Shown one piece after another: positions 1 through 10,865 of a DNA stretch of 32,388 bases; within the stretch, counting starts at the first letter, position 1; every line of letters starts with the position of its first letter. The translations under genes and the position numbers were made by a program. Source of the DNA: Flavobacteriaceae bacterium. Its GTDB lineage: Bacteria; Bacteroidota; Bacteroidia; Flavobacteriales; Flavobacteriaceae. Where the stretch lies: assembly GCA_002691685.1 (NCBI GenBank), contig NZIQ01000018.1, positions 1-32,388 on the forward strand, given 5' to 3'. Below the pieces are notes generated by a model, which had not been told where the DNA came from, did no database searches, and saw nothing but the letters and a program-made list of their open reading frames with translations.

Positions 1-2
1 CT

Positions 3-3000
3 TCAGAATTATTTCCCAGAAGTTTAGAAAACAACAATCACAAAGCACATATAGGATTATTATTGTCTTTTTTAAAATTATTTGAACATGTTCAATTCGA
101 TTTAAACAAGTTTTCAAAAAAACATATCGATTACTATTACAATCAAGTATTAAGACAAGAAAAGAAAAAAATAGATTCACTTGAGACGTTTGTGTATGCA
201 GAAACAGACCCCAATAGAGATGAGATATTTACACCAAAAGGTACCGTTGTATTAGCTGGGCAGTACGAAGAGGGACTTCCTTTTAAATTCCAGCTTAAAA
301 ATGACTTGAGAGCTAATTCTTTAAAAATTTCTTTTTTGTCAACAATCTATGCCAGTCGAAACAAACTATTTGACTTTGATTCCAAATTTAGCTTGGTAAC
401 TTCTATTTACCATAAAATAATCGCTGATAACATTGATGAGGTGCAACAATTCAATACAAATACCGCTTCTTTTTCAGCCTTAGGTTCAGAACAAGATTTT
501 TTGACAAAGTTCGAGTCAAATATGGATAAGGCGAATATTGGATTTATGATAAGTTCACATGTATTCAAATTATCTTCTAGTGAGAGAAAAATCAAATTAA
601 TTCTTGAGTTTTTACCATCATCTATTTTTCTTTTTTCAGATTTGATTGTTGACATCGTTGAAAACACAAAACTGAGCGAACTAGACATTTTCAATAAAAT
701 TTTTTCAAAAGCATTTGATATTTCCTATACGACTAGTGAGGGATGGCATCCTATCAAAGATTATGTAATAATACCACCTATTGACTGGAGTTCTGGAAGA
801 ATAGAGATTAATATGAATCTATCAAGTTTAGATCCAGGATTTATTGGATTTAATAAAAAGAATCACCAACTTAACATCAACTCAGATTACCCAGTAATAC
901 GATTTAACTTAAATCAAGATAACTTTTACAATGCGTTTTCATTTTTAAGTGTTTTAGAGCTTTCTAAAATCGAGATTAAAGTTCAGGTCAGCAAGCTGAA
1001 GAATTTTAAAATCTTTGCGGGAGGACAAATGGTTGATAGCAATTCCGAATTTAATTTTTTCGGACCTACACCAAGATTAGGGAACAAATTATACTTGTGT
1101 TGTGAGGAGCTTTTCAATAAAAAAATTGAGTTTTTAAAAATCAAATGGGAGTACTCTAACTTACCATCAGGCTTTAAAAATCTTCAAGAATATTACGAAA
1201 ATTATGGTAATGATATTTCCGATACAAGTTTTAAATATGAATTAACAGCTTTATCTGATTTCAGGTATTCTGGTAACGAGAATTCTCAATCAGTTTTTCC
1301 ATTATTCGAAATTGATGAACAAAACAAAACTTCGAAATTTTCAACTCTAGAATTAAGTAATTTGAACTTTTTAACAATAAAACCCAACTACAAACTTAGA
1401 AATGGAGAAATACAACGTTTTTCTAATAAGTTAGAAACAGGGATTTTAAGGTTTGAGCTAAAATCTCCTAGTAGTGGTTTTGGAGTTGATCTTTATCCAA
1501 TTGTATCAACCAAATTATTGACCGAGAAGGTATTAAATCCTAAAAACAACGATGAAGATAAGATAGTTCAACCACCGTATGTTCCAAAAGTTGACCATTT
1601 AGAATTAAATTATAGTACGTCAACTACAATTTATTTCACTGATAAGGATAGACGTCAAAATAATAATAAAGTGGAGGATAAAGTTCTTTCTTATTCTCCT
1701 TACGGGATTGAAGAAATATTTTCAAAACAGCTATTTACCAAGAATAATTTATTTTACAAGTTTCCTAATGAAGGTGAATTTGTTATTGGATTTAATAGTG
1801 AAAAGTCATTTTCAGAATTCAGTATATTATTCGAGATCATTAAAAGTAATAACGCGAGTTATGATTTTAGTAATGATATATCCTGGTATTACACCTCGCA
1901 CCAAGGTTGGAAATCACTAGAGAAAGAAAATATTCTTTTTGATAAGACCCATAATCTCTTAACCACTGGTATTATTTCATTTAAAGCCCCTTCAGATTTT
2001 AGTTCAAATTCTGGTATTTTAAAAAAGGGAGATTATTATTTAAAAGCATGTTCAAAAGATAGGGCAGATCAATTTGGTCTTATAAAATCTGTTAGAACGA
2101 ACGCAGTTAAAATAATTGAGATAATCCCTTCGGAAGACGTCACAAGAAAAAATACGATTAAAGCAAATAGTGTAGATGGGTTTGAAAATAGAATAAACGG
2201 AATAACATTATTAAAACAACCTTTTAGTTCACGAATACCAGGAATTATTGAGTCTGACAATGACTATTATCTTCGTATAAGTCATCTCTTACGCCACAAA
2301 AATCGACCAGTAACCTTTTGGGATTATGAAAATTTCATAATCCATAATTTTAATTGGATTTCTCATGTTCGATGCCTTCAAATAAATAGTCAGGCCAAAA
2401 AAACTAATGTTCAAATCATGTGTTTTAAAAAAATAGAAGAACACCAAAATGTTGAAGAAGTAATGTTGAGCATTGATGAGATGAATCAAATTAAAAATTA
2501 CTTGAATAAGTATATATCTCCATTTGTTAAAATTGAATTTGTAAATGCAATTTTTGAAGAATTATGGATAAAATGTAAGTTAAAATTTAAAAATGTTTCC
2601 GTGGGTAATGGAATACAGAAGTTTAATCAAGATTTTTTTGAGTTTATATGTTCTTGGAGCTTTAGTTATAATCAAAGCACTCAAAGTATTCCTAAAAGAA
2701 TTAAAAAAATAGACATAATAAAATTTGTAAAAGAACGAGAGTATATTGAATTTGTAACTGGTATTTCCTTTATTCATTTATCAAGAAATGCAGAAAATAA
2801 GATTAGTGTTTATGATTCTGCTGTTATGGAAAACGATCATGAGGAATATATATATATTGGTACAAATAGATCTGTATTTGTGCCTAGAAATGCGCATAAT
2901 TTAGAGATTATTCAAAGAAATGATTATCATGCCCCAGAACCAACTGATTTTAACGAACTCCTTATAGGCGGTTCTTTCGCCTTAGTATCGGAAGAGACAA

Positions 3001-3080
3001 AAAAGGTAACAAAGAATAGAACTAAAAAATCTACTAACTCGGATTCAAATATGAACAGTATATTCACTTTAGACATATAA
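3..3080 (+). CDS. eCIS baseplate protein (Afp11 / baseplate J-like), 5'-truncated by window edge
   Basis: The listed ORF starts at a TTG (63), but the frame is open to the window edge (…SELFPRSLENNNHKAHIGLLLSFLKLFEHVQFDLNKFSKKHIDYYYNQVL), so the real start lies upstream. N-terminal motif and position ahead of the tape-measure and AAA genes fit Bacteroidota eCIS baseplate proteins. Confidence 0.75.
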   Translation, partial: SELFPRSLENNNHKAHIGLLLSFLKLFEHVQFDLNKFSKKHIDYYYNQVLRQEKKKIDSLETFVYAETDPNRDEIFTPKGTVVLAGQYEEGLPFKFQLKNDLRANSLKISFLSTIYASRNKLFDFDSKFSLVTSIYHKIIADNIDEVQQFNTNTASFSALGSEQDFLTKFESNMDKANIGFMISSHVFKLSSSERKIKLILEFLPSSIFLFSDLIVDIVENTKLSELDIFNKIFSKAFDISYTTSEGWHPIKDYVIIPPIDWSSGRIEINMNLSSLDPGFIGFNKKNHQLNINSDYPVIRFNLNQDNFYNAFSFLSVLELSKIEIKVQVSKLKNFKIFAGGQMVDSNSEFNFFGPTPRLGNKLYLCCEELFNKKIEFLKIKWEYSNLPSGFKNLQEYYENYGNDISDTSFKYELTALSDFRYSGNENSQSVFPLFEIDEQNKTSKFSTLELSNLNFLTIKPNYKLRNGEIQRFSNKLETGILRFELKSPSSGFGVDLYPIVSTKLLTEKVLNPKNNDEDKIVQPPYVPKVDHLELNYSTSTTIYFTDKDRRQNNNKVEDKVLSYSPYGIEEIFSKQLFTKNNLFYKFPNEGEFVIGFNSEKSFSEFSILFEIIKSNNASYDFSNDISWYYTSHQGWKSLEKENILFDKTHNLLTTGIISFKAPSDFSSNSGILKKGDYYLKACSKDRADQFGLIKSVRTNAVKIIEIIPSEDVTRKNTIKANSVDGFENRINGITLLKQPFSSRIPGIIESDNDYYLRISHLLRHKNRPVTFWDYENFIIHNFNWISHVRCLQINSQAKKTNVQIMCFKKIEEHQNVEEVMLSIDEMNQIKNYLNKYISPFVKIEFVNAIFEELWIKCKLKFKNVSVGNGIQKFNQDFFEFICSWSFSYNQSTQSIPKRIKKIDIIKFVKEREYIEFVTGISFIHLSRNAENKISVYDSAVMENDHEEYIYIGTNRSVFVPRNAHNLEIIQRNDYHAPEPTDFNELLIGGSFALVSEETKKVTKNRTKKSTNSDSNMNSIFTLDI

Positions 3081-3082
3081 AT

Positions 3083-3814
3083 ATGGCACTTAAGAATAGA
3101 GAAACTTTAAAAAATTATTTTAAAAAAGGAGGATTTGTAACTGAAAAGCAGTTCATAGATTTAATTGATTCGTCAATGAATCGTATTGATGACGGTATTT
3201 CAATTGAGCCAGAAACAGGGCTTAATTTAAATCCCTTAGGTGATTCAACTAAGTTGATATCATTTTATAAAAATAGTGCGCAAAAAACACCTGAATATTC
3301 TATCAATCTCAATGACGAAACTGATGAGTTAGTTCTTCAGGACAGAAAAAACTCTAGTCTATTACAAATTAACAATAAAGGAAATATTGGGATTAATAAT
3401 TCCTCACCAGAATATTCTTTGGATATTAAAGGAACCCTTGGTATAAAAAATAGAGTTGGAACTTATGCTAAAGGTTCTGTTCCCGCTGATGGTCAATGGC
3501 ATTCAATTATAGATAATTTAGACGGTATTCAGGCTTTTGAAGTTGTTGCTTCTGCTAGCGGTAAAATTAGTGCCGGGCATTATTGTCTGTCTCATGCTAT
3601 AGCTCTTTCTACTTTTGGTGGAAGAGGCTCTAAATCAAAAATAAAAAAGACTACAGCTTATTATGGTAGTTTCAGGGATAAAATCACCTACAAGTGGGGA
3701 GGAAAACTTCATAATTATTCCCTTCTCATTAAAACCTACAGAGATTATGGAGAGGAGAATGGAACTCCATTTAAAATAAAATTTAATTTAACTAGTCTTT
3801 TAGATATAGAATAA
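3083..3814 (+). CDS. eCIS-associated fibre/adhesin-like protein (243 aa)
   Basis: 2-nt gap after the baseplate gene. 'GNIGINNSSPEYSLDIKGTLGIKNRVGTYAKG' resembles fibre/adhesin repeat-neck sequence, followed by a conserved-looking C-terminal domain ('FEVVASASGKISAGHYCLSHAIALSTFGG'). Confidence 0.55.
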   Translation: MALKNRETLKNYFKKGGFVTEKQFIDLIDSSMNRIDDGISIEPETGLNLNPLGDSTKLISFYKNSAQKTPEYSINLNDETDELVLQDRKNSSLLQINNKGNIGINNSSPEYSLDIKGTLGIKNRVGTYAKGSVPADGQWHSIIDNLDGIQAFEVVASASGKISAGHYCLSHAIALSTFGGRGSKSKIKKTTAYYGSFRDKITYKWGGKLHNYSLLIKTYRDYGEENGTPFKIKFNLTSLLDIE

Positions 3815-6583
3815 ATGGATGATAATCTTTTCATAGACCCAGATAACTATTCAACAGTCAGCCAAGATTACGAAAAACTTCTTCTTGAGGGCATTGATCA
3901 TATACAAAAATTATCTGGAAAACAATGGACAGATTATAATTTTCATGATCCTGGAATTACAATATTAGAACAAATTTGTTACGCCTTAACTGATTTAGGT
4001 TACAAAAGTAATTTCAAAATAGAAGATATTCTTTTTTTTGGTCAGACAAAATTCAGTTTTAAAGAAAGTGGATTACTTTATGAATTACATGAGATATTAC
4101 CATCTTCCCCTCTAACCTTAGATGATTTTCGAAAATTAATTCTTGACAGGGTTGAGAATATTGAAAATGCTTGGGTCTTTACGGATGACACAAATAAAAT
4201 GAATTTTTCAGGGCTATTATCAGTTAGATTACAACTTTCGGATAACTTGGAAGACTCAAGACAAAATTCAGTAGTTTCAAAAGTCACCCAACTTTTAATG
4301 AATTACAGGTCATTATCTACAGATTTTGTTGACATTAAGCCTCTTGTTAAAGATGAAATTAAAATAGGTTGTAAAATATCCTTGGATACTTTTACAATGG
4401 GTGAACAGGTATTAGCTGAATTATTAGTCGGTATAGAAGAAATGCTTAGTCATAGGATAATTTATCACGATTATGAAAAGCTATTGGAAGTTAAAGATCA
4501 TCCGGTTAGTGATTTTTTTACTGGAACATTCACTAATAAAGGATTTATAAGGAATTCAGAGTTAAAAGAAAAAATTAATGACGTACACATTTCTGAAATA
4601 AGGGAATTAATATCAAATAATAAGGGGATTATACGCCTTGAAAATCTAATTGTTTATAAAAACGATATCCGAATTTATGATGATATACTCACCTTTGGGA
4701 TTGACCATTACCCTGTATTAATTGACCCCAACAAATATTTTTTAAATGGTGAAAATCCTTTTAAGTTTTACAGAAATGACTCTCCATATGAATTGGATTC
4801 AGTTATATTTTTTCAAATCTATGACGCTCTGAAAATGAGAACAAAAGATTCTTACACAAAACGTTTTGATATAAATTTTCAATTTTCTAAGGGCCGGTTT
4901 AAGCCTAATGATTTCCAAAAATATTATTCAATAGTCAATGAATTACCATCTGTTTATGGATTAAAGAAGGACGAATTGTCTTCTAATTCAAGTGAATTGA
5001 GACGGGCACAAGTTATGCAGTTAAGAGCATACTTGTTTCTTTTTGATCAGTTTATGGCCAATTATGTAAGTCAGTTGACAAATATGAATAAAATATTATC
5101 AATTGATATTAGCGAAAACAGAACCTATTTTTACCAAGTTCCAAATGATTTTCCTGATTTAGAATTATTACTGCCGAACAAATCCAAAAAGTCTTATCAA
5201 AAACATATAGAAGAGGTTTTAGAAACCAGAGATAAGTTTTATAAACGTAAAAATTTAATTTTAGATCATTTTATGTCGAGGTTTGGAGAGGATTTTGACA
5301 CTTCGATTTTAGAAAAAACGAAAAAAATTAATCATATTGAAAATGAAGATGAAAGTATTTGGGATTATTCGCTAAGATTAAAACATGAGTATGCAAAGCG
5401 TATAAAAAATCTTGGTTTTGCTCGTAATCTTGGATCTAATTATTCTGTACAAAAAAACTTAGAAAATAACATCTCCGGTATAGAAAATCGAATTAGATTA
5501 AAATTAGGAATACTTGAGAACCTATCGCTCTCATCATTAAATGAATTGTCGCAAACAAGCACGATTTCTGATATTAAGGAAAGTTGGAGCAAAAAAAAAT
5601 ACGAATTTAATAAACGAGATAAACCACAAACACTTGTGCTACCCGATTCGTTTTATAAAAACGATCAGGTTCATTTTTATTTTGATGAGAATACGGGGAT
5701 AAAGCAACTGTTTTTCAATGGAGTCATATCTAGGAATTTTAAAATAAAGCAGTTTAAGAATTCGTCAATGTTATTGTTTAACTCTGGTTTACCAGGACTT
5801 CCTTGGGTAAATATATATAGATCTGATTCTATTATTTCATGTGAAAGAAAAATTAAAGAAATAATCAACAAGTTTAATTCTCTAAATAAATCTTCAGAAA
5901 ATATGTTTGAGATTGAAAGTATACTATTACGGCCAATCCAAAATAGGAAATATGAAATGTTGATTTATGATGTAGATAGGGAGATTTTGCTGAGGAGTTA
6001 TTCGAATAGTTCAATTGAAGAATTAGAAGACATGAGAATAGATCTTGCAATTATGGCTCTTGAGTCTAAAAATTACAACATAATAAAAAGTAATAATAGT
6101 GAGTTATATGATGTCGTAATTTATAATCTATCGAATAGACCAATTTTTAAAAGTGAGAAATCGTTTTCGAGTGAAATTACAGCCAATGAATTTATAAAAA
6201 AAGTAATGAATTATTTCAAAGGAATTATTGATAAAAATAAAATATCAAATACATCAGAAATAGTTTCTAAAGATGATATTTTTAATCAATTTCCTGAAGA
6301 ATTTGAATACTCAAATTACATGTATTTTGTATTTCCAGATTGGCCTATTCGGTTTCAAGATGAGGAGATAAAAAACACAATTAGAGAAGTTATTGAAGAA
6401 TTTATTCCTGTTCATATCAGATATACATTACTTTTTTTAAGCCTGCACGAAATGGTTAATTTCGAGAAATTATATTTTAATTGGAGAAACGCAAAAGCGA
6501 ATAATTTGATCGATTTTATAGACGAACATTCCTTAAAACTGATACAAATTTTGTTGAAGTTTAAATCAAAGTATGAAAAATGA
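3815..6583 (+). CDS. eCIS baseplate wedge protein (Afp12-like), 922 aa
   Basis: Start directly follows the previous stop. N-terminus 'DYEKLLLEGIDHIQKLSGKQWTDYNFHDPGITILEQICYALTDLGYK' is typical of large Bacteroidota CIS baseplate proteins. Confidence 0.65.
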   Translation: MDDNLFIDPDNYSTVSQDYEKLLLEGIDHIQKLSGKQWTDYNFHDPGITILEQICYALTDLGYKSNFKIEDILFFGQTKFSFKESGLLYELHEILPSSPLTLDDFRKLILDRVENIENAWVFTDDTNKMNFSGLLSVRLQLSDNLEDSRQNSVVSKVTQLLMNYRSLSTDFVDIKPLVKDEIKIGCKISLDTFTMGEQVLAELLVGIEEMLSHRIIYHDYEKLLEVKDHPVSDFFTGTFTNKGFIRNSELKEKINDVHISEIRELISNNKGIIRLENLIVYKNDIRIYDDILTFGIDHYPVLIDPNKYFLNGENPFKFYRNDSPYELDSVIFFQIYDALKMRTKDSYTKRFDINFQFSKGRFKPNDFQKYYSIVNELPSVYGLKKDELSSNSSELRRAQVMQLRAYLFLFDQFMANYVSQLTNMNKILSIDISENRTYFYQVPNDFPDLELLLPNKSKKSYQKHIEEVLETRDKFYKRKNLILDHFMSRFGEDFDTSILEKTKKINHIENEDESIWDYSLRLKHEYAKRIKNLGFARNLGSNYSVQKNLENNISGIENRIRLKLGILENLSLSSLNELSQTSTISDIKESWSKKKYEFNKRDKPQTLVLPDSFYKNDQVHFYFDENTGIKQLFFNGVISRNFKIKQFKNSSMLLFNSGLPGLPWVNIYRSDSIISCERKIKEIINKFNSLNKSSENMFEIESILLRPIQNRKYEMLIYDVDREILLRSYSNSSIEELEDMRIDLAIMALESKNYNIIKSNNSELYDVVIYNLSNRPIFKSEKSFSSEITANEFIKKVMNYFKGIIDKNKISNTSEIVSKDDIFNQFPEEFEYSNYMYFVFPDWPIRFQDEEIKNTIREVIEEFIPVHIRYTLLFLSLHEMVNFEKLYFNWRNAKANNLIDFIDEHSLKLIQILLKFKSKYEK

Positions 6584-9500
6584 AATTTGCATACGTGAGT
6601 TCATTTTTGAATTGGAATTAGATAATACAGACAACTTTGTCAATTACTACACGAATATTTCTAGTATAGTTAAAGAAGTTAATTTAAAATCTACTAAACT
6701 CGGGTTAAAAAGCTATAGATCACAAAAAATAACCAAATTAGAAATTGATATTGATATAGTTAACCTCAATGATGTTAGCGGACTATCTGACATTATACTC
6801 AAAAAAATTATTGATAAGATCTCGGGTTATGAGCTCATTTCTTCTCCTAATCAGATTAAGAATATAGAATTATCCATTTTGGAATATGTACTTTTTGTCA
6901 TTGACAATGGGTTCTATCCTTGGCCTTATGATTCCAAGAGTAAATTTAACTCTCATTTAAAAAAGAATTTTCAATTTATTGAAGACTTTGAACTTCTTAG
7001 GAATAAGATAGTCTATGATCACAATAAATTCATAAGGTTATATAATCTTTTGAGTAAAGAGATGTATATGAAACTATTAGAAGTTCTTTTAGGGGACCAA
7101 TTTAAATATTATAGTTCGCAAGATTTAATTTTTCAAAATTTCAATTCAAACAATACCATTGATTCTTTCTCGAGAAAGTTTGTACTATTCTCAGCTCTAA
7201 TAAAAAATGGCGCAAATATTGAAGCCACAATAGAAGAGGTATTTTCCTTTATTTCGAAAGATTCTTCAACTGAAAATACTTTGTTAAAAATCAAACAGAA
7301 CCAATCCACGATAGGTGCTGAAAATTCTTTGTGGTATAGTCATGTTCAAAATTTTCTTAGTGGACCAACATTTAAATCGATTAACACAGATGCTGTTTAT
7401 GATTCAGAGTTATCAGGAAAAAAAGGCATTGGTTCTAGGGGAGGACACTTACGAGGTTTAATACATTTAATAGAGGGCTTAAAAGATTCTTCGTATTTCG
7501 ATAGTAAATCAGTAGGGTCATTTATAGATCAGTTAAAAGGGATTCAATCGTTAAGTGCACCACTTTTTATAGAGAGGTTTGTTGAGCATATGTTATCAGA
7601 AGGTTCAATAAGAGATGGATTTGAAGTAGTGGAAAAGCTTATGACACATACGATACAACAGTCGAGTTTGACTGTATATGAGCGCAATGGGTTAGAGAAT
7701 ATTGTCGATTATTATTTAAAGCAGAGTACTACAAGAAGTCGTATTAATGATGTGCTAGTTTACATAAGGGAATCGGTACTAAGCAAGGGTGTTGGATTAG
7801 ATATTTTTGTTAGAGGTTTTTTAAAGCATCCATCATATTTGAATGCGTTGAATGATGACGACTACATACTATTGATTCAAAGTTATACAAGAGGGAAGTT
7901 AAGTTATAAGGAAGTATCAAGACCATTATTATTGCTGATATCAGAGGATAAGCGAGAGAAAGTAAGTCAAGTTCTAAGGCGCGAGACACTCAGGCACATC
8001 GATCAGAGGGGTATAGGACTAGACAAAGAAAATCTTGAGAAATATTTATTAGATGTAATACGTAAGACAGATAAAAGTCTATTACCGGAAGAGATTAGAG
8101 AAGAAAATGAAATTAATTTGCTTCGCGTTGAAATAGAAAAGGACAGCAGACTGAAATCAATAGAAAAGTTAGATGTTCAATACGCTGAAGAAGATTATTT
8201 TGATTATATGCTCAATCTTATTAACGACCTGCGTTTGAATAATAAGGAGGGTTCAACGTCTAAAAATTTTAAAGGTTTAGAAGAGCTTTTTATAAATAAA
8301 CAGTCATTTATTTCTTTTTTATGGGAATATCGAAACGAGAATTCGTTACTTTTTTCTCTTGCAAAGCTTAGTTTAAAATCACAAAACACTCAAAAATTTA
8401 AGATTTTAATCGATTCTGGTAATTTTAAATTATTGAATGTTGAATTGAAATGGTTAGATATTTTTCTTAAATATCGATATGTTAATTTGACTTTGAGTGA
8501 CCTTACTCTATTTGCAAGATTTCAATTGTTAAAAACTTTAGGATTCACTGAATTCCAAAAGAAACGATATAATCCAGGTGATTATTCTCTTAACTTACTG
8601 AATTATCTTGAATACGAAAAAGGGTTATATTATGATCAATTAAGGACAATTCTTAAGGATCAATATTTACTCTTAGAAAAAGATATGATCATTGCTTTAA
8701 GCACCTTCTTAGAGCAAGATAGATTTGAAAAAATGAGTCCAAATGAATCATCTAATTTATTTTTTCAGGACTTAAATTATTATTACTTAAAGTTTGCTAG
8801 GGCACCTTTTTGGAAAGAAAAAGCTCGATTGACTTCGGCAGAAATAGACCTGTACTTAAAACTTGCCTTCAATTCAAAAAACAAACAGAATTTAAAGAGA
8901 CTATTTTCTGACAGTGAAGTTTTAAAAAACTTAATCCCAATTTTAACCAAAAAAAATAACAATGAACTTTTAGATATAATTCTAAAATTGGAATCATATT
9001 TAAATGTTAATGATTTAAGTTCTTTTCTAAAATTTGTGCTTGAAAGAAATGAATCTTCTGAAAGACAGTTTAAAAAGTTATTCGAGACGATACTCAGTTT
9101 GAAGTTGTGGAAAATATTGCATTGGGATTTGGTATCAACCCAACTTCGTCAAGAATTTAAAAGGGAACAAGAAATTTTAGAATTATTAACTGAATTTGAA
9201 TCAGAAAATTATCCAGAGAAGAAGTCATTAGATATTGAAAAACAAATTCAAAATTGGTCAAATCAAAAACTTATTGCTGTTATTCAATATTATATAGACT
9301 ATTCTGTTTTACCTAGCGAATTCAATGAATTTCAAAATCAAATCATTGATAGAATAAATTCGATTTCTTTCAAGAATATTAAAGAAAACATTACTCTGTT
9401 TAAAGGTTATTTTAAAAAATTAATCGATGGATCATTTTCTTATCAATTAATAAGTAATGAGCTGTTACTTCAATTATTTTTTGAAGCAATAGAAATTAAT

Positions 9501-10865
9501 TCAGTAGATAAAAATGAACTCATACAATTAATAAATAGAATCTATAAGTCTAAACAAAAAAATAAAGATTATCTAATCAGCCTTCAGTTCATGTACGATA
9601 TTTTCATTTTTAAAAATGAAAATATCAATTTGCTCAAAACTTATTTCTTATTAAGCGTTGGAAACAATAATCAAAGTCAATTTCTAGAAAAAGAAGAATT
9701 AGATAAATTAAATCAAAATACCATTCAATTAAACAATAAGCTTCTTTTGGATGAGATACAGATAGAATTTAATTATCTGAAATATTTTTTAGAAGTAGGA
9801 TCTTCACATCAAGATAAAATTCACTATAGTCTAACAGATTATTTAGACATCATTGACAAGTTAAAGAGATCGGGTAGTCTAATCTTAAAGAATAATTTAT
9901 ACAAATGGTCGATAAGAAATAAATCGTACATCACAAATCTATTACGGCTTTATAAATCGCAGACTAAAAAGAATGATTTGTTGGACGTTATTTTACCAGG
10001 TCTAAGTACCTATTTCAATGAAAAGAAAGATTTTATTAAGTCAATATTACCACAACATATTCAACGTAAAAATGATGAAGATTTTATAGACACGATTGTT
10101 CTGGAATATTTCGTGTCATGGTCAACAGTGGGTTTAAATGTGAGTTCAGCAAAAAAAATAACTATCACTTTGATTTTAAATCTTTGGAGACCTTTATCAA
10201 AAAATAAACGTCAGTTTTCGAAAATAATAGAGAATTTAGATAATAAAGATTTGCTCCAACATCAAGAAATAATTAACGATATTAAATCTTATATTCATAA
10301 TTTGAAGCCACAAATTGGGAATCCTACTTCTTTTAAAAGTGATGTTTCATTAGTAAAAGAAATAGAAAAGGGAGTATTAATTCAAAATTCAGGGTTGATA
10401 ATTACTTGGCCTTTTCTCAGTACACTATTCTCAAAATTGAATTTGACTGAAGATTCTGTATTTAAAAATGATTTTTCGACTCAAAAAGCTATAATTGCAA
10501 GTCAATATATGGTTTACGGTTCCATCCCCTTTGATGAAGATTCGTTACTTCTAAACAAGATTCTATGTGGGGTTCCCTTTGAATACTTTGTTGATATGAA
10601 CATTACATTGACAGAAACAGAAAAAGGAATTTGTGATATGGCACTAGAGGCAGTTCTAGCTCAATGGAAGAATGTAAAGTCTATTCAAACCTTAAGAGAG
10701 TATTTTCTTCAAAGACAGGGACTACTTCAGAGTACAGATTCGGAGTATATTTTGAGAGTTAATGAAGAAACTAGAGACATTTTATTGAAATTTATAATAT
10801 GGAACTTGTCACTTATAAAAACTAGTCACATGGATAAGCCCCTTACAATACATTGGAAATATTAA
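6573..10865 (+). CDS. Contractile injection system tape measure family protein (1430 aa)
   Basis: Overlaps the previous stop by 11 nt. C-terminal block 'NSGLIITWPFLSTLFSKLNL…LLNKILCGVPFEYFVDMNITLTETEKGICDMALEAVLAQWKNVKSIQTLREYFLQRQGLL…IIWNLSLIKTSHMDKPLTIHWKY' matches my recollection of the CIS_TMP family signature. Confidence 0.8.
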   Translation: MKNEICIREFIFELELDNTDNFVNYYTNISSIVKEVNLKSTKLGLKSYRSQKITKLEIDIDIVNLNDVSGLSDIILKKIIDKISGYELISSPNQIKNIELSILEYVLFVIDNGFYPWPYDSKSKFNSHLKKNFQFIEDFELLRNKIVYDHNKFIRLYNLLSKEMYMKLLEVLLGDQFKYYSSQDLIFQNFNSNNTIDSFSRKFVLFSALIKNGANIEATIEEVFSFISKDSSTENTLLKIKQNQSTIGAENSLWYSHVQNFLSGPTFKSINTDAVYDSELSGKKGIGSRGGHLRGLIHLIEGLKDSSYFDSKSVGSFIDQLKGIQSLSAPLFIERFVEHMLSEGSIRDGFEVVEKLMTHTIQQSSLTVYERNGLENIVDYYLKQSTTRSRINDVLVYIRESVLSKGVGLDIFVRGFLKHPSYLNALNDDDYILLIQSYTRGKLSYKEVSRPLLLLISEDKREKVSQVLRRETLRHIDQRGIGLDKENLEKYLLDVIRKTDKSLLPEEIREENEINLLRVEIEKDSRLKSIEKLDVQYAEEDYFDYMLNLINDLRLNNKEGSTSKNFKGLEELFINKQSFISFLWEYRNENSLLFSLAKLSLKSQNTQKFKILIDSGNFKLLNVELKWLDIFLKYRYVNLTLSDLTLFARFQLLKTLGFTEFQKKRYNPGDYSLNLLNYLEYEKGLYYDQLRTILKDQYLLLEKDMIIALSTFLEQDRFEKMSPNESSNLFFQDLNYYYLKFARAPFWKEKARLTSAEIDLYLKLAFNSKNKQNLKRLFSDSEVLKNLIPILTKKNNNELLDIILKLESYLNVNDLSSFLKFVLERNESSERQFKKLFETILSLKLWKILHWDLVSTQLRQEFKREQEILELLTEFESENYPEKKSLDIEKQIQNWSNQKLIAVIQYYIDYSVLPSEFNEFQNQIIDRINSISFKNIKENITLFKGYFKKLIDGSFSYQLISNELLLQLFFEAIEINSVDKNELIQLINRIYKSKQKNKDYLISLQFMYDIFIFKNENINLLKTYFLLSVGNNNQSQFLEKEELDKLNQNTIQLNNKLLLDEIQIEFNYLKYFLEVGSSHQDKIHYSLTDYLDIIDKLKRSGSLILKNNLYKWSIRNKSYITNLLRLYKSQTKKNDLLDVILPGLSTYFNEKKDFIKSILPQHIQRKNDEDFIDTIVLEYFVSWSTVGLNVSSAKKITITLILNLWRPLSKNKRQFSKIIENLDNKDLLQHQEIINDIKSYIHNLKPQIGNPTSFKSDVSLVKEIEKGVLIQNSGLIITWPFLSTLFSKLNLTEDSVFKNDFSTQKAIIASQYMVYGSIPFDEDSLLLNKILCGVPFEYFVDMNITLTETEKGICDMALEAVLAQWKNVKSIQTLREYFLQRQGLLQSTDSEYILRVNEETRDILLKFIIWNLSLIKTSHMDKPLTIHWKY

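Noticed and set aside
407-694. Minus-strand ORF of 95 aa (and similar antisense ORFs at 2069, 2289, 2580, 4078, 5677, 8204, 11101)
   Set aside because: Lie wholly inside strong plus-strand genes; low-complexity antisense translations with no domain signal.
2845-2858. (TA)n run AATATATATATATT
   Set aside because: Short microsatellite encoding EEYIYIG in the baseplate gene; explained by codon usage.
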